From positions 2,108,001 through 2,172,000 of the forward strand of contig NZ_JAQQXP010000001.1 of the NCBI RefSeq assembly GCF_028595265.1: a DNA stretch of 64,000 nt, written 5' to 3'. A program made the translations under genes and the position numbers. How positions within the stretch are numbered: the first letter of the stretch is position 1; every line of letters starts with the position of its first letter. Origin of the DNA: Alteromonas gilva. GTDB lineage: Bacteria > Pseudomonadota > Gammaproteobacteria > Enterobacterales > Alteromonadaceae. The notes below the pieces were generated by a model. The model saw only the letters and a program-made list of their open reading frames with translations, searched no databases and was not told the origin of the DNA. Positions 56,080 to 63,838 of this stretch are shown piece by piece.

Positions 56080-56595
56080 ATGATTTTGCATACAGATAAT
56101 AGTCAGTCAATCGACGCCAAAGTACTGCCGATAAATAAAGAACTTGCGCTTAATCAAGCTGCTAGCGGCAGCAACGCGTTTTTTAAATTGTGCCTGGCAT
56201 TGTATGATACGCACGGCGATAGCGCGGTTAGCTGGCGTAACGAGCATGAAACGGTAGCCGACGATGACTTTCCTGCCAGGCTTAATCATTACCGGCGAAG
56301 CCCGCTGACCACCAACGAGTCTAACCTGGCGACTTACCTACGCTGGCAGGCTGATATTGCGGCCAGCCCCGACGGTCATAGCAATATTAAATTGTGGCAG
56401 GCTATGCACCCCGATCCGTTAAGTTTTACCAATGACAGCAACCGGATCCCGCCCGACGTAAAGCAAAACTGCGCCTACCGCACTCAGTTGGCATGGTTAA
56501 ATGCAAAGCGTGAGGAGCCCCCCACAGCCGGGTACGATACCGATCCCACGTTGTTGTCGAGCATCATTCCCGGTTCGCAGGCATTGCAATTATAA
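56080..56595 (+). CDS. Conserved hypothetical cytoplasmic protein (possibly VC2046/SO_2500 type)
   Basis: 171-aa soluble protein without signal or membrane segment. The pattern NKELALNQAASGSNAFFKLC near the N-terminus recalls the small VC2046/SO_2500 family of unknown function found in Vibrio and Shewanella, but this is a weak, remembered resemblance. It precedes trhO by 114 nt; a short hairpin region (CCTCGTGAGG) with a T-run near 56620-56647 probably separates the two. Confidence 0.6.
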   Translation: MILHTDNSQSIDAKVLPINKELALNQAASGSNAFFKLCLALYDTHGDSAVSWRNEHETVADDDFPARLNHYRRSPLTTNESNLATYLRWQADIAASPDGHSNIKLWQAMHPDPLSFTNDSNRIPPDVKQNCAYRTQLAWLNAKREEPPTAGYDTDPTLLSSIIPGSQALQL

Positions 56596-56618
56596 ATTAA
56601 GCCATAACGCTAAAATTC

Positions 56619-56647
56619 CTCGTGAGGTTTTCCTGACGAGGTTTTTT
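56619..56647 (+). terminator. Probable terminator between hypothetical gene and trhO
   Basis: Short inverted sequence CCTCGTGAGG and its extension CCTCGTGAGGTTTTCCTGACGAGG, followed by a run of T (56641-56647). Two alternative stems are possible; the longer pairs CCTCGT with ACGAGG. Confidence 0.6.
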
Positions 56648-56709
56648 TGCTATATTGCGCGCGCATTTTGCACTGGTTTTACGTTCCAACTCGCAAAGGT
56701 ATAACATTT

Positions 56710-57708
56710 ATGAGTCAGTATATTGTATGCGCAATGTATAAATTCGTTGCGCTTGAAGATTATGAAGCCATTCGTCAGCCCCTACAGGAGACAATGGAAG
56801 CCAACCAAATTAAAGGTACGTTGTTACTCGCGTCTGAGGGTATCAATGGTACGGTATCGGGCACCCAGGAAGGTATTGATAACTTGCTTGAATGGTTAAA
56901 CAGCGATGCCCGGTTTAACCCGATTTCTTACAAGATTTCTTACCACGAAACCCAGCCGTTTTACCGCACCAAGGTTAAACTCAAAAAAGAGATTGTCACC
57001 ATGGGTGTTGAAGGCATTGATCCGCGGCAAACGGTGGGCACCTACGTGAAGCCGGCAGACTGGAATGCGTTGATCAGCGACCCCGATGTAGTGTTAATTG
57101 ATACGCGCAATGATTACGAAATAGAAATTGGTACTTTTCAGAACGCGGTAAACCCTAATACCAAAACCTTTCGCGAGTTTCCCGATTACGTAAAAGAGAA
57201 TCTTGATCCGGCCAAAAATAAAAAGGTCGCCATGTTCTGTACCGGCGGTATCCGCTGTGAAAAATCCACTGCCTATTTAAAAGAGCAGGGTTTTGAAGAA
57301 GTCTACCACCTGGAAGGCGGCATACTGCAGTATCTCGAAGATGTGCCTAAAGAGCAGTCGATGTGGGAAGGCGATTGTTTTGTTTTTGACAATCGCGTAG
57401 CGGTTGATCACGATTTACAAAAAAGTGCCTATGACCAGTGTTATGCCTGCCGATTACCGATTACCGAGGCCGACAAGCAAAGTGATCAGTACGAATCAGG
57501 GGTAAGTTGCCCGCATTGTTATGGCACCCATACCGACGACCAAATCGCCCGTTTCCGCGAACGTGAAAAGCAGGTAAACCTTGCCCGCGAACGCAACGAG
57601 GAACACGTGGGTACCGAAGCCCGTGATGCCATGGAAGCGCGGCGCAAAGCGAAAGCCGAAGAACAACGCGCACGTGCTTTAAAGGCTCGGGAAGTGTCGC
57701 AGTCGTAG
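56710..57708 (+). CDS. trhO: tRNA uridine 34 hydroxylase TrhO (rhodanese family)
   Basis: 332-aa protein. N-terminal ferredoxin-like domain (TLLLASEGINGTVSG) and a rhodanese domain with active Cys177 in MFCTGGIRCEKS. A C-terminal CxxC...CxxC set (C244, C247, C267, C270) probably binds zinc, and a charged tail follows. Matches E. coli YceA/TrhO, which makes 5-hydroxyuridine at tRNA position 34. Together with cmoM at 28784 the genome therefore encodes entry and late steps of the xo5U34 modification. Start at 56710 after AAAGG; the upstream ATG at 56647 lacks a ribosome site. Confidence 0.93.
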   Translation: MSQYIVCAMYKFVALEDYEAIRQPLQETMEANQIKGTLLLASEGINGTVSGTQEGIDNLLEWLNSDARFNPISYKISYHETQPFYRTKVKLKKEIVTMGVEGIDPRQTVGTYVKPADWNALISDPDVVLIDTRNDYEIEIGTFQNAVNPNTKTFREFPDYVKENLDPAKNKKVAMFCTGGIRCEKSTAYLKEQGFEEVYHLEGGILQYLEDVPKEQSMWEGDCFVFDNRVAVDHDLQKSAYDQCYACRLPITEADKQSDQYESGVSCPHCYGTHTDDQIARFREREKQVNLARERNEEHVGTEARDAMEARRKAKAEEQRARALKAREVSQS

Positions 57709-57768
57709 ACATTCATATTGGCTGAGGTTACACTTCAGTCATCCAAGAATTGACAGGGAATTTAACCA

Positions 57769-58011
57769 GTGTCTACCGAGTTATCACCTGAAAAAATAGA
57801 AGAGATTCAAAAAGATTTTAATTTTTTTGATCGCGACGGTAACGGTCAAATCGACCTGCAGGAGTTTATTGAGCTGCTGACAGTGATTTCACCTAAAACC
57901 AAAGCCAGCCACGTAGAAGAAGGCTTTAAACTTATCGACGAAAACGATGATGGATATATCGACTTTGACGAGTTTTTAGACTGGTGGCAGGAGTGTTGGT
58001 GGGAATACTAA
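57769..58011 (+). CDS. Two-EF-hand calcium-binding protein
   Basis: 80-aa soluble acidic protein, a bacterial calmodulin-like unit. EF loop 1 is residues 21-32 (DRDGNGQIDLQE; D21, D23, N25, D29, E32). Loop 2 is 57-68 (DENDDGYIDFDE; D57, N59, D61, D65, E68). Both have complete calcium ligands. The C-terminus is unusually Trp-rich (DWWQECWWEY). GTG start with AGGGA upstream. No signal peptide, so it acts in the cytoplasm, perhaps as a calcium buffer or sensor. Confidence 0.88.
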   Translation: MSTELSPEKIEEIQKDFNFFDRDGNGQIDLQEFIELLTVISPKTKASHVEEGFKLIDENDDGYIDFDEFLDWWQECWWEY

Positions 58012-58043
58012 CCCCACATTGGATTCGTTTCCTGAACATACCG

Positions 58044-58072
58044 AAAGCCGCTTAAAACAAAGCGGCTTTTTT
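58044..58072 (+). terminator. Rho-independent terminator after the EF-hand gene
   Basis: Perfect 10-bp stem (58044-58053 with 58060-58069), A-rich loop and a T-run to 58072. Confidence 0.92.
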
Positions 58073-58150
58073 GATCCTCGGCAACACGTCGCTGCGATCA
58101 ATACAGGGAAGTTAGCAGCTCAGGCGAAATTGACTAATCCTATTTTGTAC

Positions 58151-58168
58151 CTATGATAGTAATCATAG
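58151..58168 (+). promoter_or_regulatory. Short hairpin/palindrome ahead of small membrane gene
   Basis: CTATGAT (58151-58157) and ATCATAG (58162-58168) form a perfect 7-bp inverted repeat, just upstream of the GGGAGG ribosome site of the small gene at 58188. Could be an operator or a 5' leader hairpin. Confidence 0.35.
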
Positions 58169-58187
58169 AGCTATCAGGGAGGAACGA

Positions 58188-58421
58188 ATGGATATCGCTG
58201 TCATAATATACCTTCTTTTTACAATCACAGTTGTTGGCTGTATCGCGCTCTACATTAATAAACCGCATTTATTTCAAATTGTCTATTTTACGTGGTCACG
58301 AACTACGAAGGGGCTTTTTGCGTTTGCTTGCGGCTTCCTGCCTTAAGTTTTAAATGGCATTCCTCTGAATATCATGGGAATCGTAACTGCGGTAATAATC
58401 GGCGTTGCTTTGGAAAAGTAG
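58188..58421 (+). pseudogene. Small two-helix membrane protein interrupted by in-frame TAA
   Basis: A strong ribosome site (GGGAGG, 6 nt spacing) precedes ATG 58188. The frame reads MDIAVIIYLLFTITVVGCIA and on through FAFACGFLP to TAA at 58344-58346 (52 aa, one clear membrane helix). The same frame then continues without shift as VLNGIPLN-IMGIVTAVIIGVALEK to TAG at 58419-58421, which would be a second hydrophobic helix. Either the 52-aa product is the real protein, or a nonsense mutation has split a 77-codon two-helix gene. Not recognised. Confidence 0.5.
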
Positions 58422-58541
58422 AAACGACTTGCTTATATAGTGCCACGCATTTAACAAGATACTTAAACCACATAGCACAGCATTTCACAGGGAGCCATTG
58501 TTTGGCATTAGTAAATAATGCATGTTTCCATGGGAAATAAT

Positions 58542-58593
58542 AAACACGCTTTAGCAAAACGTTACGCATGTAACGTTCCGCTAAAGCGTGTTT
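58542..58593. repeat. Long nested perfect hairpin next to the deaminase gene
   Basis: Outer arms 58542-58555 and 58580-58593 (14 bp, perfect) enclose inner arms 58558-58565 and 58570-58577 (8 bp, perfect) with loop GCAT. The two stems are separated only by a 2-nt internal loop on each side. On the minus strand it lies just after the deaminase stop and is followed by a T-rich tract, so it may serve as that gene's terminator. The length is unusual for one. Confidence 0.7.
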
Positions 58594-58605
58594 CAACCGG
58601 TGCAT

Positions 58606-59082
58606 TCACAAACCAATGTCAGCCAGGGTTCGCTGACTCTTTCTAAAAGGGGCAGATTTAACTTCAGTTATCAGGCTATCGACTTTTGGGGCAGGGTTTG
58701 TATCCGTTGCTAATTCGTACGTCCATAAGTAATCATAGCCTAGCTGTTTTACTTCGTGCCGGTCGAGTAAAACCACTACCTGAGTGATCCCCGCCAGACG
58801 TATTGCTCTGTAACACAGCCCGCATGGTTCACCGGAGGCAAACAGCGTTGAACCCGCTAAACTGGCACGGCCAAGGGACTGAGCGGCCGCTCGAATTGCC
58901 TGAATTTCTGCATGGGCGGTGCAGTCATGTAACTCATTAACCTGGTTTACGCCTTCGCCAATACAGTTACCGTGTTGATCAACAATAATCGATGAAAAGG
59001 GTAATCCACCCTTATCAACCTGCCGCTGCGCCAACAAGACGGTGTAATTAGCAAAATGTGTGATTTGTGAGCGGCTTAACAT
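58606..59082 (-). CDS. Nucleoside/guanine deaminase-family protein
   Basis: 158-aa zinc deaminase of the CDA superfamily. The zinc site is His57-Ala-Glu59 (TAHAEIQAI) and Cys87/Cys90 (SGEPCGLCYRA). GLPFSSIIVDQHGNCIGEGV is the typical N-terminal strand. Closest in type to guanine deaminases and TadA-like nucleoside deaminases; the substrate is not decided by these motifs. It overlaps the end of azoR by 7 nt and is co-transcribed with it. Confidence 0.85.
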   Translation of the reverse strand: MLSRSQITHFANYTVLLAQRQVDKGGLPFSSIIVDQHGNCIGEGVNQVNELHDCTAHAEIQAIRAAAQSLGRASLAGSTLFASGEPCGLCYRAIRLAGITQVVVLLDRHEVKQLGYDYLWTYELATDTNPAPKVDSLITEVKSAPFRKSQRTLADIGL

Positions 59083-59759
59083 GTTACGGGCTTCAGGTTT
59101 TTGGCCAGCTCACCGGCAATTTTATCGGCTTTTGCTTCGGCTTGTGTCAGTGACGCCTGATGTCGGTGATCGGCAAACTCCTGATATTCAGAGGCTATCT
59201 CGAAAATCTCGGTTACCCCTAAGTACTTGCTGAGTGTACGTAAATGGGGAACCAGATGTCCGTATGCTTCGTTTATGCCGCCTTTCTCAAAACCAAATTC
59301 ACCGCTTGAAGTAATAATAACTAATGTTTTACCCGTTAGTAGTGGGGCTAAAGGGCGATCGCCTCTCGCAAGGTCAAAATCAAAGGTTTTATTAATGCGT
59401 ACGATTTGATCAAACCACGCTTTTAATTGTGCAGGCATACCATAATTGTACATGGGTGATGAAATAACAATGATATCGGCTTTTTTGAGCTCGGCGATGT
59501 ATTCATCTGATTGCGCAAGTACTTGCTTTTGCTCTGCTGTGCGGTTGTGCTCTGGCGTAAATACCGCACCGATCCAGTCCTGTGTAATATACTGAGGTGG
59601 ATTAATACCCACGTCACGATACATATATTCATCTATATCTATCATTGATTTAAACGCTGATATAAATCGTCTGGCCAGTTTTTTTGAGATGGAATCATGC
59701 TCGGGGTTTGGATTGGAAACGGCTCTTACGCTTGCATCGATATGTAAAACAGTAGTCAT
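59076..59759 (-). CDS. azoR: FMN-dependent NADH:quinone oxidoreductase / azoreductase
   Basis: 227-aa flavodoxin-fold reductase. It has HIDASVR at the phosphate loop, the FMN-contact motif SSPMYNYGMPAQLKAWFDQI and ITSSGEFGFEKGG. Family members reduce quinones and azo compounds and protect from thiol-electrophile stress. Divergent from the LysR gene at 59891, which probably regulates it. The 131-bp gap should contain the operator. Confidence 0.9.
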   Translation of the reverse strand: MTTVLHIDASVRAVSNPNPEHDSISKKLARRFISAFKSMIDIDEYMYRDVGINPPQYITQDWIGAVFTPEHNRTAEQKQVLAQSDEYIAELKKADIIVISSPMYNYGMPAQLKAWFDQIVRINKTFDFDLARGDRPLAPLLTGKTLVIITSSGEFGFEKGGINEAYGHLVPHLRTLSKYLGVTEIFEIASEYQEFADHRHQASLTQAEAKADKIAGELAKNLKPVTC

Positions 59760-59890
59760 TGTGGTTACCTTGGCTGATTAAATCGACTGCCATTTTTGGT
59801 TGTTTCATCACTAATAACAAACGAATAAAAAACATTTACAGGTGAGTAAAACACATCTATCTTGATGTTGTTCAACAATGAGAATTCATC

Positions 59891-60739
59891 ATGCAAGTGT
59901 CTTTGCCCGCGCTTAAAGCGTTCGAATCCGCTGCCAGACTTGGCAGTTTTAAGGCTGCCGCCGCTGAACTTGCGATCTCACCAACGGCGGTGTCTCACCA
60001 TATTAATAAATTAGAACAGCGGCTCAGCGTGCGTTTGTTTGAGCGTTCAGCAAGAAAAGTTACCCTCACTGCACAGGGGAAAGAACTGGCAACGGCTGCC
60101 AGCGAAGGTTTTAATGTAATACAGCAGGCGCTTAACAATTTAACGGTTACAAACCAACACATAAATGTGGCAACCACGTCGTCTTTTGCGGCGTTAGTGT
60201 TACTTCCTGCACTCAATGAGTTTTATGCAAAATATCCACAGTGCAGCGTTAACATCACCAGCGGTGAGCAAATTGAACCTGATAACTTTACGTTGCCTAT
60301 CCGCCTTGGTGACGTTAACCAACAGGTCAGTAGCGATATCATTAAGCGCGAGCAATTTAATTTATTTAGCGCTGCATACAGTGCGGAGATGTTTAACAGG
60401 GCAGAGCAAGTCACTGTTTATACCAACAAGTGGAAAAACCCGACGCTGCCAGCAGTGCCCATAGAGGCATGGCTGGCCCTCAACGGGCTTTCCAGTAACA
60501 AGTTGGATATCAGATACTTTGATCAGGAGTTATTTTGCATACAACAAGCGTTGCAGGAAAATGCCTGTGTGTTTTGCTCTGGCACGCTCGTTCAAGGCTA
60601 CTTATCTGCAGGGCTGTTAAGCGAACTGAATACCCGTGCTGTCGACTCGCTGCTTTGTTATTACTTAGCAGATAAAGAAAAAAGGACATCCCGGCACAAT
60701 GTCATGTTTATAGAGTGGCTGGAAGCGCTGGTCAGGTAA
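59891..60739 (+). CDS. LysR-family transcriptional regulator
   Basis: 282-aa regulator. The winged helix-turn-helix is FESAARLGSFKAAAAELAIS followed by PTAVSHHINKLEQRLSVRLF, and a periplasmic-binding-like co-inducer domain follows (SSFAALVLLPALNEFYAKYP). GcvA-like in its N-terminus. Divergent from azoR and the deaminase, the usual layout for a LysR regulator and its target operon. The effector is unknown. Confidence 0.92.
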   Translation: MQVSLPALKAFESAARLGSFKAAAAELAISPTAVSHHINKLEQRLSVRLFERSARKVTLTAQGKELATAASEGFNVIQQALNNLTVTNQHINVATTSSFAALVLLPALNEFYAKYPQCSVNITSGEQIEPDNFTLPIRLGDVNQQVSSDIIKREQFNLFSAAYSAEMFNRAEQVTVYTNKWKNPTLPAVPIEAWLALNGLSSNKLDIRYFDQELFCIQQALQENACVFCSGTLVQGYLSAGLLSELNTRAVDSLLCYYLADKEKRTSRHNVMFIEWLEALVR

Positions 60740-60805
60740 CACTCCTGGCCGCTTGGGTTAGTCATTCTTGCTCAATTTTTGAAAAAGCAAAAGGAGAAGA
60801 CACCG

Positions 60806-61204
60806 ATGGAACCGGATTATTCTGATTATTCAACAGAAGAGCTTCTTGAAGTACTGGACTCCATCGATCAGACTCGGTTTCCCGAACGAGCCATACAAAT
60901 TAAGCATCAACTGGCGCAACGAGGGGATTTAAAAGAAATAGAGCCCGCCGCTGCAAAGGCAGCTTCTGACGAAAATTTACCTGGTACTGGCGGACAAGTG
61001 TTTTTGAGTCTTGTCGCGCTGTTTTTGTTGTGGGTTATTGTTAATGCAGCGACTACCGCTACAGTGAGCGTCAGAAGCAGTGACTATTATTATGCCTCGT
61101 CGCCAACCCTGTTTTTGCTAATTCTTGGGACTTATATTTTTGCTATGGGCGCCTGTGTAAAACGGGTTGTTACGGCAAGACGCAAGGCTAAACAAAACGT
61201 TTAG
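60806..61204 (+). CDS. Small membrane protein, hypothetical (intact copy A)
   Basis: 132-aa protein with an acidic helical N-terminus (YSTEELLEVLDSIDQTRFPE) and two membrane segments (about 67-87 and 101-119), ending KRVVTARRKAKQNV. Not recognised. Start at ATG 60806, with AAGGAG 9 nt upstream; a TTG at 60779 is less likely. A degraded copy lies at 63351-63733 and the DNA similarity continues past the stop, see the repeat entries. Confidence 0.75.
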   Translation: MEPDYSDYSTEELLEVLDSIDQTRFPERAIQIKHQLAQRGDLKEIEPAAAKAASDENLPGTGGQVFLSLVALFLLWVIVNAATTATVSVRSSDYYYASSPTLFLLILGTYIFAMGACVKRVVTARRKAKQNV

Positions 61205-61291
61205 CCCTCATCATTGTCGTCGTTATCAGGCTCGTCGTTATCCCGGGCTGGTGCAGGCTTTCTGCGCATTGGCATATGGCCAATGTCTTCG
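60818..61291 (+). repeat. Duplicated block, copy A
   Basis: About 474 bp similar to 63366-63838 at an offset of 2547-2548. It spans most of the small membrane gene plus, beyond it, the last 30 or so codons of a minus-strand gene whose full copy is at 63748. Similarity ends abruptly at 61291. The stretch from the membrane gene's 3' end through 61291 is nearly identical between copies. Confidence 0.85.
61201..61291 (-). pseudogene. 3' fragment of the minus-strand acidic-tail gene
   Basis: The complement reads the same C-terminal tail (ending DNDDNDEG then TAA) as the gene at 63748, with a few substitutions. Homology is lost at 61291, so about 30 codons remain. A remnant produced by the duplication, without start or promoter. 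Confidence 0.75.
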
Positions 61292-61625
61292 GTTGTGCCC
61301 TGCTTGTTGTTGTATGGTTTGGCCTATTTATGATTATTGGTGGCACGGTATTTCAAATGTAGCAGACCGAATTAGGGGCTAACGCGTTTTCTGATTCGTA
61401 TTCGTGCAAAGATCTTAATTTGTACGTTGTCGCACACAGATAGCCTTGGGTAACACAGCACCTTCTATTTCACAGCACTTTCTATTTCACAACGCCTAAC
61501 TTCAACCTCGGCTGTTCAAAAAAATCAATTAAAAATATCGGTAGAAATAAAATAAACTAATCAAACTACAATTCGTGTTAAACTCGTCGACCTACATTCC
61601 GTAGTTTGGTGGTTCAGAGGTAATC
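61292..61625. other. Intergenic region upstream of second chemoreceptor
   Basis: 334 bp without a supportable gene. The part next to the chemoreceptor (about 61500-61600) is AT-rich and probably holds its promoter. No similarity to the region upstream of copy B was noticed. Confidence 0.4.
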
Positions 61626-63269
61626 ATGGTTCAAAGATTTGCATCACTTACAATTAGAAGCCGCCTTGCGTTAGGTTTCGGCATTATACTCGCCCTGCTT
61701 ATATTGCTTACCATTCAAGGGATAAACAAGGTTAACTTTATCGACCGTACCCTTTCTGAGATAACCGATATCAACTCAGTAAAGCAAAGATTTGCCATTA
61801 ACTTCAGAGGCAGTGTTCATGATCGGGCCATCGCAATAAGAGACATTGCCATTGCGCGAAAACCATCAGAGATAACGACGTTTGTTAACGAAATTCGGGA
61901 ACTGGAAACTTTTTACCGTACCTCGGAAAATGAAATGAACGCCATGCTGAATGACGACACGGTGTTTTCTGCAGAAGAGAAAAATATACTGCGCCGCATA
62001 GCGTCTATTCAAAGTCGTACGCTGCCACTCATAGAAGAAATTATCAACGCAAAGAGAAATAATGAAAGTGTTGATGATGTGGTGCTGGATGAAGCCAGAC
62101 CGGCTTTTATTGCCTGGTTGAATACCATTAATGAGTTTATTGACTATCAGGAGCAGCAAAATCAACAAGCTACCCCTGAAGCAAGAGAAGTCGCCGGCGG
62201 CTTTCAGAGCCTGATGCTGGTGCTGACATTAATCTCTTTAACCATATCCGTGATTGTGGCATTTCTGATTGAAAGAAGCCTGCGCCTTTCCCTCGGCGGA
62301 GAGCCGTTTGACGCGCAGCGCGCCATTCAGACGATGGCCAATGGAGATCTGACGAAAAATTTAACATCCTCCTACAAAGGAAGCATCCTCGACTCACTCT
62401 CAGACATGAGTGATAAGCTTACTGAAATTGTGAGGAATATCGTAAGCACCTCCAATGATGTCTCTACCCAAATCAGCGAGGTTGCAGAAGGCTCCGCAAA
62501 TGCGCTGGATGCTGCACAAAAACAGGCCATGCTGACAAATGAAACGGCTTCCAAATTAATCGCAATGCGCTCAAGCATTGATGAGGTGGCTGAAATTGCC
62601 AAACGAACGGAAGAAAACTCAGGCCTGACTGTTGATTACGCTGGACAGGGTCGCGTGGTCGTAGAGTCAACCTCGGCTGAAATTGAAAAAATCTCAACCA
62701 CGGTAAATCAGTCAGTTGAGCAAATAAAACTGCTGGAAGAAAACACCAAGAAAATTGGCGGCATCGCCGGCGTAATCAGTGGTATATCTGAACAAACTAA
62801 CCTGCTCGCGCTAAACGCCGCCATCGAAGCGGCCAGAGCGGGAGAATCCGGTAGAGGATTTGCAGTAGTTGCCGATGAGGTTCGTCAGCTGGCGCAGCGC
62901 ACCGGCGAAGCAACTTCACAGATTGAAAGTATGATATCAGAGGTACAAGCCCAGACCGCCGCATCAGTAAACGCCATGGAAACAACGCAGCCATTAGTTG
63001 AGAATGGCCGTGCCCAGGTGATCAAGGCAACAGAATTACTCGAAAATATTGAGCGCCAGGCCAATGACTCTTTGATACGCGTTCAGGAAGTGGCCCGGGC
63101 TGCGTCAGAGCAAGTGAATGTGGTTGGCGATGTGAGCCAGGCAATGGAAAAAATCACGGCTATGTCAGAAGAGGCAACCCAGTCCATGCACAGCAATAAG
63201 ACAGCAACACAAACCCTGAATGAACTGTCGCATCAGCTCAAAGAAGAAGTCAGATTCTTTACTGTTTAA
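61626..63269 (+). CDS. Methyl-accepting chemotaxis protein
   Basis: 547-aa chemoreceptor. TM1 (about 12-32), a periplasmic helical domain (33-195), TM2 (about 196-216), a HAMP-like region with the extension SLGGEPFDAQRAIQTMANGD and the signalling coiled coil with tip EQTNLLALNAAIEAARAGES. No CheR-tether pentapeptide. Start ATG follows AGAGG. It lies exactly between the two copies of the duplicated block, suggesting it was brought in or trapped by that event. Confidence 0.95.
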   Translation: MVQRFASLTIRSRLALGFGIILALLILLTIQGINKVNFIDRTLSEITDINSVKQRFAINFRGSVHDRAIAIRDIAIARKPSEITTFVNEIRELETFYRTSENEMNAMLNDDTVFSAEEKNILRRIASIQSRTLPLIEEIINAKRNNESVDDVVLDEARPAFIAWLNTINEFIDYQEQQNQQATPEAREVAGGFQSLMLVLTLISLTISVIVAFLIERSLRLSLGGEPFDAQRAIQTMANGDLTKNLTSSYKGSILDSLSDMSDKLTEIVRNIVSTSNDVSTQISEVAEGSANALDAAQKQAMLTNETASKLIAMRSSIDEVAEIAKRTEENSGLTVDYAGQGRVVVESTSAEIEKISTTVNQSVEQIKLLEENTKKIGGIAGVISGISEQTNLLALNAAIEAARAGESGRGFAVVADEVRQLAQRTGEATSQIESMISEVQAQTAASVNAMETTQPLVENGRAQVIKATELLENIERQANDSLIRVQEVARAASEQVNVVGDVSQAMEKITAMSEEATQSMHSNKTATQTLNELSHQLKEEVRFFTV

Positions 63270-63350
63270 TCAATCGGTTCGTGCCCGGCAAAGGAGCACG
63301 AACTTCCATATACATTTGAATATAGTGGTGTGATTACCAAGGGTAACTGA

Positions 63351-63733
63351 CCGTATAAGCACCATTACTCAAACTACACAACCGCAGAGCTTCTGGAAGT
63401 TCTGGACTCCATCGATCACGCGCTATGTCTAAAACGTGTTAAGCAAATTAAGCATCAACTAACGCAACGAAAGGATTTACCAGAATTAAAAGCCAATGAT
63501 GGAGCGCGTCCGTGCAAAGAATAAACGCCTGGGATTGTTGGCCAGGTCTTCTTGTTCGTTGTCGCCCTGTTTTTACTAAGGGTCACTACAAATGGCTTAA
63601 TTACCGTACCTTTGGTATGAGGAGAAGCACCTACAGCTATACTTCTTCGCCGGAAATGTACTTACTCATTCTAGCCGCCCATATTATTTCTATGGGCGTT
63701 TGTGTAAAACGGGTTGTTACGGCGAGACGCTAG
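63351..63733 (+). pseudogene. Degraded second copy (B) of the small membrane gene
   Basis: Translating from 63351 gives NYTTAELLEVLDSIDH, matching copy A, but there is no start codon. A TAA interrupts at 63522-63524, after which the same frame continues the homologous VFLFVVALFLL segment until TGA. The C-terminal part (SSPEMYLLILAAHIISMGVC) is in another frame and ends early at TAG 63731-63733, where copy A has AAG. At least two nonsense changes and one frameshift. Confidence 0.85.
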
Positions 63734-63838
63734 GCTAAACAAAACGTTTAGCCCTCATCATTGTCGTCGTTATCAAGCTCGTCGTTATCCGGTGCTGGTG
63801 CAGGCTTTCTGCGCATTGGCATATGGCCAATGTCTTCG
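63366..63838 (+). repeat. Duplicated block, copy B
   Basis: Counterpart of 60818-61291, one base shorter overall, which agrees with the frameshift in the broken membrane gene. Here the minus-strand gene is complete to the window edge. Confidence 0.85.

Noticed and set aside
58542..58593. Integron attC site
   Set aside because: The arms lack the GTTRRRY / RYYYAAC core pairs in the expected places, and no integrase or cassette array is nearby.
49236..63269. Chemoreceptor pair as a recent duplication
   Set aside because: The two receptors are similar only in the signalling tip; ligand domains and HAMP regions are different, so they are ordinary family members.
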